Shown: piece by piece, positions 24,270 to 33,700 of the stretch | Numbering within the stretch: position 1 is the first letter of the stretch | How the letters are laid out: each line of letters opens with the position of its first letter | Origin: an uncultured Lachnospiraceae bacterium | GTDB taxonomy: Bacteria; Bacillota; Clostridia; Lachnospirales; Lachnospiraceae | Length of the DNA stretch: 41,688 nucleotides | NCBI GenBank assembly: GCA_902789175.1 | Contig: CADANF010000033.1 | Span: forward strand, 1 to 41,688 | Direction of reading: 5' to 3' | The notes under the pieces: model-generated | What the model saw: the letters and a program-made list of their open reading frames with translations, nothing else | Database searches by the model: none | Told to the model about the DNA's origin: nothing | Position numbers and translations under genes: made by a program

Positions 24270-25238
24270 ATGATCCAAATTGATCTTATAACTGGAATAT
24301 TAGGGTCAGGTAAGACGACATTTATAAGGAAATATATTAAGTATCTTAATTCTAAAGAGATAAAAACAGCAGTTGTATTAAATGATCATGGTGCTGTGAA
24401 TGTAGATATGATCCTTCTTAATGATCTAGAAAGTGACATGTGCCATTTAGAGACCATTGCCGGTGGATGTGATGCAGATTGTTACAGAAGAAGATTTAAG
24501 ACAAAACTTATAGCACTTTCAATGATGGGATTTACAAGGGTTGTAATGGAACCATCAGGAATATTTGATGTGGATGATTTCTTTGATATTCTTAACGAAG
24601 AACCATTGGATAAATGGTATAAGATAGGAAATATCATAACTATAGTTGACGCCTGTCTTGATGAGGAATTATCTCATCAGTCAGAATTTATGCTGGGGTC
24701 ACAGGCCGCTAATGCAGGCGTTCTGCTGTTTAGTAAGACCAGCGGAAAGGCTGAAGCAGAGATTAAAGAAAAACTTTCTCATGTAAATCGGGCATTGGAT
24801 AAAATATCCTGTCGAAGGACATATGATATTGATGACGATAATGTTATCACCAGGGACTGGAACGCACTTAAAGACAGTGATATGGAAAAGATAGAGCACT
24901 GTGGCTATCAGCAGTATTCCTATGTAAAGGAATGGTTTAATGGGAAAACTTCCTCTACCCATTATTTTATGCATGTTACAATGGAAGTTGAGGAGTTAGA
25001 AAAATATATAGAGAGTCTCTTTAAAGATATTTCAGTTGGAGAGATATATAGAATTAAGGGATTTATGCCCAGTAAAGATGGATGGGTTGAACTTAACGCA
25101 ACCCGTCATGTGACAACGCTTAAACCAATCGATAAAGGACAGGACATCTTTATCGTTATAGGAGATAATCTTGATTTTAAGAAATTAGATGAAAGATTTA
25201 GAAGTGTTACTACAAATCCTGAATATACAAGCATTTAG
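24270..25238 (+). CDS. CobW/G3E-family GTPase (COG0523-like)
   Basis: The start is placed at ATG 24270, after the terminator, because MIQIDLITGILGSGKTTFIRKYI is the usual N-terminus of this family. This gives 322 residues. Walker A is GILGSGKTT (9-17); the Walker B region reads VVMEPSGIFDVDDF. The canonical metal-binding CxCC is replaced by Cys67-x3-Cys71 (GGCDADC). A CobW C-terminal domain follows, ending near EVGEIYRIKGFM-type strands (SVGEIYRIKGFMPSKDG). These proteins act as metal chaperones or cofactor insertases in the cytoplasm; the altered motif makes the metal uncertain. The ribosome binding site is weak (AAAGG close to the ATG). DUF1294 follows by nine bases. Confidence 0.78.
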   Translation: MIQIDLITGILGSGKTTFIRKYIKYLNSKEIKTAVVLNDHGAVNVDMILLNDLESDMCHLETIAGGCDADCYRRRFKTKLIALSMMGFTRVVMEPSGIFDVDDFFDILNEEPLDKWYKIGNIITIVDACLDEELSHQSEFMLGSQAANAGVLLFSKTSGKAEAEIKEKLSHVNRALDKISCRRTYDIDDDNVITRDWNALKDSDMEKIEHCGYQQYSYVKEWFNGKTSSTHYFMHVTMEVEELEKYIESLFKDISVGEIYRIKGFMPSKDGWVELNATRHVTTLKPIDKGQDIFIVIGDNLDFKKLDERFRSVTTNPEYTSI

Positions 25239-25247
25239 TGGAAAAAT

Positions 25248-25544
25248 ATGAAAGCCGGAAGTATAATAATATTATTTTTAGTAGTTTGGAATACAATTGT
25301 ATTTGTTGTATATATAGCAGATAAGGTAAAGGCCAAGCAAAAGAAATGGAGAGTTCCTGAGAAAAGCCTTCTTATGTTATCCTTTTGTTTTGGTGGGGTT
25401 GGCGCCTTTGTGGGGATGATACTCGCAAGACATAAGGTTAATAAGAAGAAATTCATGATCCTTGTTCCTTTGTCGATCATTATTCAGACAGCGATAATTG
25501 TATTACTTATAAAATATGTGCCAGAGGATTTCTGGTATTTATAA
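25248..25544 (+). CDS. DUF1294 small membrane protein
   Basis: A 98-residue protein with three membrane helices (about 4-24, 41-62, 70-90). The conserved pattern DKVKAKQKKWRVPEKSLLMLSFCFGGVGAFVGMILARHK is spread over the first loop and second helix and identifies DUF1294: a DK..A, RVPE, GG..GA and RHK series. Function is unknown. The ATG lies nine bases after the GTPase stop and has only a weak site upstream, so it depends on the preceding gene. Confidence 0.85.
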   Translation: MKAGSIIILFLVVWNTIVFVVYIADKVKAKQKKWRVPEKSLLMLSFCFGGVGAFVGMILARHKVNKKKFMILVPLSIIIQTAIIVLLIKYVPEDFWYL

Positions 25545-25568
25545 AAAATTAGAAAGGTCAGGGGAAAA

Positions 25569-26276
25569 ATGTATACACAGAATTTGGTGGAAGTAAGAAA
25601 CATCAAAAAAGGTTACGGTGCAGGACATGAAGTCTATAATAACCTCAATCTGACTATTCAGCCAGGCAGGATCATAGGACTTCTTGGACCAAATGGATCA
25701 GGTAAGACAACATTACTTAAAATGCTGGCAGGTATCCTTACTCCGGATGCTGGAGAAATCCTTATAAATGGAAATAAGGTAGGGCCGGCCACAAAGGCAC
25801 AGGTAGCTTATCTTTCAGAAAGGACTTATTTTAATGAGGCCTTAAAAGTAAAGTCAGCAATTCAAATGTTTTCTGATTTTTATAAGGATTTTGATGAGCA
25901 TAAGGCATATCAGATGTTTCAAAATCTTGGTATTGATGTTAATGCAAAAATAAAGACTTTATCTAAAGGTAATAAGGAAAAGGTTCAGCTGGTAATGGTA
26001 ATGAGCAGAAATGCTAATCTTTATCTTCTGGATGAGCCTATTGCAGGTGTCGATCCTGCCGCAAGAGATTTTATCCTTAATACTATACTTTCTAATTATA
26101 ACAGGGGAGCTACACTTATCTTATCAACTCATCTTATTACTGATGTTGAGAGAATTCTTGATGAAGTTATCATGGTAAAGAATGGATATATCCTTACTCA
26201 TGAAAGTGCCCAGGGACTTCGCCAGAGATGTAATAAGTCTATAGATCAGATATTCAGGGAGGAGTTCAGATGTTAG
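25569..26276 (+). CDS. ABC transporter ATP-binding protein (YtrB-like)
   Basis: A 235-residue ATPase with Walker [12 protein letters not shown], signature LSKGNKEKVQL (a variant of LSGGQ), Walker B LYLLDEPIAGVD and switch His in STHL. The LSKGN signature and length fit the small exporter group usually paired with a two-component permease and often with a GntR-family regulator. No such regulator is visible here. The permease gene overlaps its end by seven bases. The substrate is unknown. Confidence 0.83.
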   Translation: MYTQNLVEVRNIKKGYGAGHEVYNNLNLTIQPGRIIGLLGPNGSGKTTLLKMLAGILTPDAGEILINGNKVGPATKAQVAYLSERTYFNEALKVKSAIQMFSDFYKDFDEHKAYQMFQNLGIDVNAKIKTLSKGNKEKVQLVMVMSRNANLYLLDEPIAGVDPAARDFILNTILSNYNRGATLILSTHLITDVERILDEVIMVKNGYILTHESAQGLRQRCNKSIDQIFREEFRC

Positions 26277-27037
26277 GTAAGGCTATTAAGAATGAATTTA
26301 GAAACAGAGAACATACAGTACTTGTCGTTTTACTTATGCTTTTGGCAGGAGCAATCTTTTTAAGAACTTTAAATGGTTTTAAAGAACAAGTTGGAACAGT
26401 TGTATTGATTTTTGCTGTGTTGATCAATATTGTATATTGGGCAGTAAATATTGCAGCCTTTGTTGTAGCTTTTATAACTCCGGTAAAAGATTTTAGAGAT
26501 AGATTCTTTAAAGATCAGGGATATCTTACCCATACGCTGCCACTTAATATCCCGACTCTTATTGGGGCACGACTTATAGTAGATCTGGCTATAATGGCAC
26601 AACTTATCCTGGTAACTTTTTTTTGTAATTGGTTTGCATATAGGGATGATGACTTTCTGGATGATATTATTACAATTATGGAGATGTTTAAGTATAACGC
26701 TAATAAAGGAGAGATAATTCATTATTTTATATTAAGCGTGATCCTTTTAAGTGTTGCATATCTGAGTTTTATATGGCTTTTTTGCGCATCATATGCAATA
26801 GGTCATTCGTTATTTAATAAATATAAGAGAATCATAACAACAGTTACAGCTGTAATACTCAGCACGATAGCTTTTGTTTTTTCCCTTAAAACATGGGTTA
26901 GTTATATGACAGGAGATTTAAATATTGATACTCCAGATAGTCTTATGTGGTTATTTATAATTGCGGCGGGTGTTTCGCTTATTATACATGTCTTAATTGT
27001 AGGAATAATATTTAAAAAGAAACTTAATCTTGAATAA
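26270..27037 (+). CDS. ABC transporter permease
   Basis: A 255-residue integral membrane protein with about six helices. Its N-terminal KNEFRNREHTVLVVLLML resembles the ABC-2-type permeases that follow GntR-linked ATPases. The loop VKDFRDRFFKDQGYLTHTLPLNIPTLIGARL, containing Q-GYL-x-x-TLP, is characteristic. The start ATG lies in the 3' end of the ATPase gene (overlap 7 bp). It forms a complete two-gene exporter with that gene. Confidence 0.8.
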   Translation: MLGKAIKNEFRNREHTVLVVLLMLLAGAIFLRTLNGFKEQVGTVVLIFAVLINIVYWAVNIAAFVVAFITPVKDFRDRFFKDQGYLTHTLPLNIPTLIGARLIVDLAIMAQLILVTFFCNWFAYRDDDFLDDIITIMEMFKYNANKGEIIHYFILSVILLSVAYLSFIWLFCASYAIGHSLFNKYKRIITTVTAVILSTIAFVFSLKTWVSYMTGDLNIDTPDSLMWLFIIAAGVSLIIHVLIVGIIFKKKLNLE

Positions 27038-27050
27038 AACAGGTAGAAAA

Positions 27051-28019
27051 ATGAAAAAAAGTATCAAAAGAGCAGCTGCCTTTTTAATGGTGGCAGTAAT
27101 TGTTCTGGGAGTGTCCGGCTGCTCTAATAAAGACCGGATGATGTTTGGAACTGGAGGTACAGCAGGAACATATTATGCATATGGTGGAGTTCTTGCTCAG
27201 TATATGAGAACATATGCAGGAACTAAAGTTACTGCGGTTTCAACCGGAGCGTCAAAGGCTAATATCCAAAGTATTGGAGATGGGGACTTTCAGCTGGGAT
27301 TTACCCAGTCTGATGTTATGACATACGCATGGGAAGGAACCCGTTCATTTAAGAAAGATGGACCAACAAGAAATTATAGAACTCTTGGATATCTTTATGC
27401 AGAAACAGTTCAGCTCTTTACCATGGATAAGAATATCAAGTCAGTTGAGGACTTAAGAGGTAAAAGCGTTTCTATTGGAGCTGCGGGTTCGGGTGTTTAT
27501 TTTAATGCGATGGATGTTCTTTCGGCGGCAGGTATATCTCTTGATGAGATCAAACCTCAGTATCAGTCTTTTGAAGATTCAAAGGAATCATTAAAGGATG
27601 GAAAGATTGATGCAGCATTTATAGTTGCAGGAGCTCCAACAACTGCTATAACGGAGCTGGCAACAACTAATGGCGTATATCTTATTCCTATAAAAGGAGA
27701 TTTCAGAAAAAAGATCATGGAATCCTGTCCTTATTATGCGGAATATGTAATCCCGGCAGGAACTTATCCCGGACAGTATGACGATATTGAGACAATCGCA
27801 GTGGGAGCCATGGTAGTTGTAAGTGAGGATCTTACTGAGGAGCAGGTTTATAAGCTTACAGCAGCAATTTTTGATCATAAAGAGGAAATTGCGAAGGAGA
27901 ATGCCAAGGGTAAAGAGCTTTCCCTTGAAAATGCAACCAGTGTGAATACCATCCCTTATCATAAGGGAGCTGCAAAATATTACGCAGAACATGGAATCAC
28001 AGTTAATACAGAGGAATAA
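27051..28019 (+). CDS. TAXI-family TRAP transporter solute-binding lipoprotein
   Basis: ATG 27051 is chosen because AGGTAG lies seven bases upstream; TTG 27030 has no such site and overlaps the preceding stop. The 322 residues begin with a lipoprotein signal (VIVLGVSGCSNK). The mature part starts MMFGTGGTAGTYYAYGGVLAQY, the TAXI signature for TRAP receptors. Further family strings are GDFQLGFTQSDV and GKSVSIGAAGSGVYFNAMDVL. It captures a small carboxylate-type solute, possibly glutamate-like, outside the membrane and delivers it to the fused permease encoded next. Confidence 0.88.
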   Translation: MKKSIKRAAAFLMVAVIVLGVSGCSNKDRMMFGTGGTAGTYYAYGGVLAQYMRTYAGTKVTAVSTGASKANIQSIGDGDFQLGFTQSDVMTYAWEGTRSFKKDGPTRNYRTLGYLYAETVQLFTMDKNIKSVEDLRGKSVSIGAAGSGVYFNAMDVLSAAGISLDEIKPQYQSFEDSKESLKDGKIDAAFIVAGAPTTAITELATTNGVYLIPIKGDFRKKIMESCPYYAEYVIPAGTYPGQYDDIETIAVGAMVVVSEDLTEEQVYKLTAAIFDHKEEIAKENAKGKELSLENATSVNTIPYHKGAAKYYAEHGITVNTEE

Positions 28020-28036
28020 GGAGGCAGAGAGAGTTT

Positions 28037-30028
28037 ATGGCAGATAATAAAGAAGAGATAAAAAATGCCGAAAATAATGATCATGCCGCATCTGTAGAGG
28101 CTGTAATGAAAAAATATGATCGTGAATCCAATACAAGAGTTTGGGAAGGAATTCCAAAGCTTATAGTATCAGGAATCCTTGTGGCATTTTCGCTCTGGTG
28201 TATATATGTAACATTATTTGCTACATTTTTGGAGGAGATAAGACTCACGTCTTTTATGGGACTTATAATCCTGATGGGATTTCTTATCTATCCGGCAAAA
28301 AAAGGCGAGCAGCGTGTAAATCATATGCCCGTATTTGATATTATCTTTATGCTTCTTGGCATGGGATCATATTTTTATTTTACTTTTAATGCAACAAAGA
28401 TCATAAATCAGGGAACAAGATTTGAATGGTATCAGATAATCATAGGTATTATCGGTGTGGCTGCACTTATTGAAGTTACAAGGCGATGCGTAGGTATACC
28501 TATTCTTATCGTAGCAGGATTTTTCGTTTGCTATGCCCTTTTTGCAGGCCTTACAAATCCAAGCTTTTTTGGAAGGGTAAAATATCTTATAAGAAATCTT
28601 TTCTATACCAAGGAAGGAATTCTTTCAACCCCTGTAAATGTATGCTCTAAGTTTATTGTGGTATTTATAATCTTCGGTGCTTTCCTTGAAAGAACCGGGA
28701 TATCAAGCTTTTTTATAAGTCTTGCAAACTGCATTGCTGGTAGATTTGCAGGTGGACCTGCTAAGGTTGCAGTTATTTCTTCAGCCCTTTGCGGTATGGT
28801 ATCTGGATCATCAGTAGGTAATACAGTAACTACAGGATCAGTTACTATCCCTATGATGAAAAAAACAGGTTACAGGGCTGAATTCTCCGGAGCAGTAGAA
28901 GCAGCAGCTTCAACTGGTGGACAGATAATGCCGCCTATCATGGGAGCAGCAGCATTTCTTATGGCAGATTTTGTGGGAGTGCCTTATTCTAGTATCATTG
29001 GAAGAGCGATCCTTCCTGCAGTGCTCTATTTCTTAGGAATTTTTGTTTCAGTTCATCTTGAAGCAAAGAAACTGAAACTTACAGGAATACCAAAGGATGA
29101 GTTGCCTAAATTCAGTAAGCTCATTAAAAAAATCTACCTTTTACTTCCACTGGTGATGCTGGTCATCTGGGTGTCAGGTAATTATATGACTATGCAGAAG
29201 GCGGCTTCTATATCTATCATCCTTTCAGTTGTTGTCAGTCTTTTTGATAAAGAAAGACGTATAACACCAAAGAAGATATTAGAGGCGTTTGAAGCTGGCG
29301 GAAGAAGTACTATAACTGTTGGTGCAGCCTGTGGTGTGGCTGGTATCATTGCCGGTTCTATTACTATGACAGGGCTTGCAAATGACCTTATCAATGGTAT
29401 CGTAGGAATTGCCGGAAATCACCTTATTATTGCACTTTTCCTTACAATGCTCTGCTGTATTGTACTTGGTATGGGTGTTCCAACTACAGCGAATTATTGC
29501 ATCATGGCAGCAACTACAGCACCAATCCTTATCAGAATGGGAGTACCTGCTTTAGCGGCACATTTCTTTGTATTTTATTTTGGAATTGTTGCAGATATTA
29601 CACCTCCTGTTGCCTTAGCAGCGTATGCAGGGTCAGCTATAGCAAAGAGCAATCCCATGAAGACTGCTATAAATGCTTCAAAGCTTGCAGTAGCTGTATT
29701 CGTTGTTCCTTATATGTTCTGTTATAATCCGGCTATGCTTCTTATAGAGACAGAAACAAGTGGCCCTGTAACGGTTCTTATGATGGTTCGTATCGTTATC
29801 ACATCAGTCATTGGAATATTTGGACTTTCAGCTGCGCTTGAAGGTTATTGTTTTTCAAAGATGAATGTGATAGTGAGACTTGCTATTGCTGCTGGAGGAC
29901 TGCTCCTTATACATCCAGCACTTATGACTGATATCATAGGACTTCTTATGGTGGTACTGCTTCTTGCTTTTCAGTTCTTTATGAAAAAGAAGGAAAATGA
30001 AGAAGAGAGAAAAGTTGCGGAGGTTTAA
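28037..30028 (+). CDS. TRAP transporter fused permease (TAXI type)
   Basis: A 663-residue protein joining the small DctQ-like and large DctM-like permease parts. It has roughly 16 membrane helices. Typical motifs of the fused TAXI permeases are visible: FGRVKYLIRNLFYTKEGILSTP, SALCGMVSGSSVGNTVTTGSVTIPMMKKTGY, EAAASTGGQIMPPIMGAAAFLMADF and LGMGVPTTANYCIMAATTAPILI. Transport is powered by ion gradients. The ATG has AAGGAGG 11 bases before it. The cytidylate-kinase-like gene follows by three bases. Confidence 0.92.
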   Translation: MADNKEEIKNAENNDHAASVEAVMKKYDRESNTRVWEGIPKLIVSGILVAFSLWCIYVTLFATFLEEIRLTSFMGLIILMGFLIYPAKKGEQRVNHMPVFDIIFMLLGMGSYFYFTFNATKIINQGTRFEWYQIIIGIIGVAALIEVTRRCVGIPILIVAGFFVCYALFAGLTNPSFFGRVKYLIRNLFYTKEGILSTPVNVCSKFIVVFIIFGAFLERTGISSFFISLANCIAGRFAGGPAKVAVISSALCGMVSGSSVGNTVTTGSVTIPMMKKTGYRAEFSGAVEAAASTGGQIMPPIMGAAAFLMADFVGVPYSSIIGRAILPAVLYFLGIFVSVHLEAKKLKLTGIPKDELPKFSKLIKKIYLLLPLVMLVIWVSGNYMTMQKAASISIILSVVVSLFDKERRITPKKILEAFEAGGRSTITVGAACGVAGIIAGSITMTGLANDLINGIVGIAGNHLIIALFLTMLCCIVLGMGVPTTANYCIMAATTAPILIRMGVPALAAHFFVFYFGIVADITPPVALAAYAGSAIAKSNPMKTAINASKLAVAVFVVPYMFCYNPAMLLIETETSGPVTVLMMVRIVITSVIGIFGLSAALEGYCFSKMNVIVRLAIAAGGLLLIHPALMTDIIGLLMVVLLLAFQFFMKKKENEEERKVAEV

Positions 30029-30031
30029 GGA

Positions 30032-30619
30032 ATGAAAAATACAGTGATAACAATAAGCCGTGAATATGCGGCCTACGGTAGAACTATTGCTAAAGGACTT
30101 TCTGAAAGATTAGGAATTCCTTTTTATGACAAAGACTTTGTAAAAGAGACAGCAAAGATCAGCGGATATTCTGAAGAAGAGGTAAATGAAGAGGGAGAAA
30201 CTATAAGTCCTGCTGGAAGCATCATGAATTCCATATTAAATAATGCGGCACCTTATACAAGCTCTCATGACAGCATTTTTAATGCTGAAAAAGAACTGAT
30301 CCTTAAGCTTTCAGAAAAGCCATGTATAATAGTTGGAAGATGTGCAGATCAGGTGCTTCGTCAGGCGGGTATTGACTGTTTTTCAATCTTTTTATATGCA
30401 GATCTGGATTTCAGGATTAAGAGAGCCAGTGAGATCAAAGAGAATGAAGGCAAGGATCCAAAGAAAGTCATAGAAAAAACAGATAATTACAGAAGAACTT
30501 ACTATAAAAAATATACAGGTAAGAATCTTGGTGATTATAAGAATTATAATATCTGTCTTGATACAGGAAAAATTGGTGTAGAAAAATGTATCAATATACT
30601 TGCAGATATATTAGGATAG
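30032..30619 (+). CDS. Cytidylate-kinase-like protein (first copy)
   Basis: A 195-residue P-loop-fold protein. The N-terminus TVITISREYAAYGRTIAKGLSERLGIPFYDKDFVKE matches the cytidylate-kinase-like family, where the usual string is ISREYGSGGR.I. Here the loop reads EYAAYGR, so the family Gly-Ser-Gly-Gly is lost. Other family parts, KPCIIVGRCADQVL and YRRTYYKKYTGKNLGDYKNYNICLDTG, are intact. A gene of this family encoded elsewhere in this window (39984-40634) retains the GSGGR loop. The protein is cytoplasmic; the family's substrate is not established. It is the last gene of the TRAP operon, three bases after the permease, and is followed by a terminator. Confidence 0.78.
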   Translation: MKNTVITISREYAAYGRTIAKGLSERLGIPFYDKDFVKETAKISGYSEEEVNEEGETISPAGSIMNSILNNAAPYTSSHDSIFNAEKELILKLSEKPCIIVGRCADQVLRQAGIDCFSIFLYADLDFRIKRASEIKENEGKDPKKVIEKTDNYRRTYYKKYTGKNLGDYKNYNICLDTGKIGVEKCINILADILG

Positions 30620-30634
30620 TTTTAAAATTATTAT

Positions 30635-30668
30635 ACGGGTGCTGGAAGTTTCCTGGCACCCGTATTTT
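30635..30668 (+). terminator. Terminator after the TRAP operon
   Basis: ACGGGTGC at 30635-30642 pairs with GCACCCGT at 30656-30663, with a partly paired GGAA/TTCC region inside. ATTTTGC follows. The stem is strong but the T-run short. Confidence 0.65.
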
Positions 30669-30673
30669 GCATA

Positions 30674-30679
30674 TATAAT
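30674..30679 (+). promoter_or_regulatory. Promoter -10 box of the hybrid kinase gene
   Basis: A perfect TATAAT in the string GCATATATAATGG, directly after the terminator, 58 bp before the chosen ATG at 30738. The -35 position is not well conserved. A transcript from here would start near 30687, which argues against ATG 30678 as the start codon. Confidence 0.45.
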
Positions 30680-30737
30680 GGAAAATATATATGCTTGTTG
30701 TAATTGGGTAGTTGGTTATTTTTCATCAGGGGTCATT

Positions 30738-33700
30738 ATGAATAGTCGTAAAGAAAGTGGGAAGAGATACAGGCCCATAGTTCAGGTTCTTATCATTTTA
30801 ATTTTTCTTGCCAGTGGTATAATGCTGGGATATATCTTAAAAAGTTATGCGGGAGATAAGATCTCACCGGAGCGTGTTTGTGATGCGCTGATATTTTTCA
30901 CCGGGGTATTCTTCTGGATATTACATATTATCAGGAAAATCTCTAAATCAGGCTCCAAAGGAATGGAATATATATCTGTAGCCTGTATTGTTATGGCTTT
31001 ATATTATTTTCTTGAAAATGATATTGTAACTTTATTCAAAGGGAACGAACTTACCACAACAGCGGTAATAGCCCTTGTAAATATCATAGTTTCAGCTTTT
31101 ATCACCATTTATTATTATAATAAATTCTCCAAGGTCTTCAGATATGGATTCCTTATTCCAGCGATCATAGAAATAATAAATGCCATTGTCTATACTTTGA
31201 TCTATATTTTCGAAATTGTCCCAATGTGGCTTGCCGCAGATTTTTCAAGGCTTGTTCTTGTTATTACTTTAGTTATCATGGGACTTAAGATTGCATTAAA
31301 TGCCAGATCCAAAAAAGAACAAAACTATAAATATACTATGATAATGGATATAAGCGGGATAGTTATATTTGCTTATACTTTAATGTCAGATGTGATAAAT
31401 AATGTCTCTCTATCTCCAAGTGGATTTAATGCTATTTCAAGATATGGAGCAACATTTTATGTTCTTATGTCATTTTTAGGGCATATAAGGGAGATAATCA
31501 TTGAGAACCGTGGACTGGAATCTGAAAATGAGAGACTGTTGCAGCAGACAATTGATAATGAAAGACGTCTTCTTGAAGAGGCCAGAAGTGAAAAGGAAAA
31601 GGCGGAAGCTGACAATGTGGCAAAGAGTCTCTTCCTTGCTAATATGAGTCATGAGATAAGAACTCCTATTAATGCCATACTTGGCATGAATACAATGATA
31701 AGAAGAGAAGCTATGAGCTCGGACGTAAAAGAGTATGCTGATAATGTTGATACAGCAGCCCATAGCCTTCTTTCGCTTATTAATGATATTCTGGATTTTT
31801 CCAAGATTGAATCAGGTAAGATGGATATTGTTCCGACAAAATATAAGCTTTATGACCTTATTAAAGAAGTTTATATCATGGCAAAGGAAAGAGCTGGAAA
31901 TAAATCCATTAGATTAGAGCTGCTTAATGATCCAAATCTTCCAACAGAACTTTATGGAGACGAGGTGAGGATAAGAGAGATCCTTATGAACCTCCTTAGT
32001 AATGCCATTAAATATACAAAAGAGGGAACTGTCACACTTCGTCTTAGCATGTTGGAGATAAGAGATCCGGATATATGGTTTATCATCGAAGTTGAAGATA
32101 CCGGAAGTGGTATCAAGGCAGAAAATCTTACTAAGATATTTGATTCATTTAAAAGAGTTGATGAAAAGAAGAATAAGAATATAGAAGGTACTGGACTTGG
32201 ACTTAATATCACAAAGAACATTGTAGAAATGATGGGGGGAACCATCGATGTTACCAGTGAATATGAAGTAGGTTCAGTATTTAAGGTTGAGATACCACAG
32301 ACGATAGTCTCATCTAAGAAAGTCGGAAATATGACTGAAAAGATGGAGGAAGAGAGCAGTGAATCAAAGAGGGTATCAGATATCTACAGATCCAAGGTAT
32401 TTGCTCCAAAGGCAAGAATCCTTGTGGTAGATGACGTGGAAATGAATATCCGCGTTTTTAAAGCTCTCCTTAAGAATTCCGGAATGCAGATAGATTCCAC
32501 AACTAAAGGGGGAGAGGCTGTAGAACTTATCAGGGAGAATCATTACGATATCATTTTCCTTGATGATATGATGCCGGAAATGGATGGTAAGGATGTTCTT
32601 TTTAAGATCAAAAAATTATCCAAAGATGAAAACTTTATAAATAGGGATACTGCTGTGGTAATGCTTACTGCCAATGCTGTGACGGGAGCAAGAGAAAATT
32701 ATCTTTCCATGGGATTTGATGAATATCTTCCAAAACCAATAAAGGATTCGGAATTAGAAGATATGATAATTAAACTTCTTCCTAAGGAGAAGACAGAAAA
32801 TACAAGGGTTTTATATGAGGCTGAAGTAAGGCATAAGAATAAGAGCAGGATCACAGAAGTATTAAATGAAGATACAGAGATCCTTAGAAGAGAATATCAT
32901 AGAGAAAGAGAAGAAGCAGAAATAAAAGAAACATCCAGTAAGAAAAAGAAGGACATAAGGATGGTACTTTATGGCGTGGGATATTCATTTTTTGGACTTA
33001 TTCTTCTGGCTTTCTTTTTCTCAAATTATGGCAGTTCTTATACAAAATTCGGACTGGATAATGATAGCTATATTGTAATGACGGATGGATGGACCATCAC
33101 TTCCAACGGCCAAACTATAAAAAATGCTCAGATTCCAAATAAACTCCAGGATATTGGGGCAGATAAAGATGTAGTTATATCTAATAAGATTCCAGAAACG
33201 GTAAAGTTGGACACGGATGGAAAAAACAAGATAGATATATTAAATGATCCTGATACATATCAGCTTTTTATTTATTCTAAAGGACAGGACATCAAAGTGC
33301 TGCTGGATGGAGAGGAAATATATAGTTATAAGTATCAGGAAAATTCTCTGTTTAATGAGAAATTTGCACCGAATATATGGATTCCTGTGAATGTGCCAAG
33401 GGATGCAGAGGGAAAAACAATAGAGATCCATTATCATATGACTAGAAATGAGAGTTCTAAGATCAGTCGTGTCATATATGGAGACAGATTATCCATTGCC
33501 AAAATGATCATCAAAGATAATATGTTCCTTATCCTTTCGCTTTTTGTAATGGTAGTCATGGCCATTGGTTGTATAGTTTATTACCTGGCTAACAATCTGA
33601 AGAAGGAAGATGGAAAAGGTTTCTTATATATAGCCATCACTATGTTATTTGTAAGTATCTGGTGCCTTGTTCAGTGCGATGTAAGACAGCTGGTATTTAA

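Noticed and set aside
30639-30737. Earlier starts (GTG 30639, ATG 30678) for the hybrid kinase
   Set aside because: The first lies in the terminator of the TRAP operon, the second overlaps the TATAAT box, and neither has a ribosome binding site.
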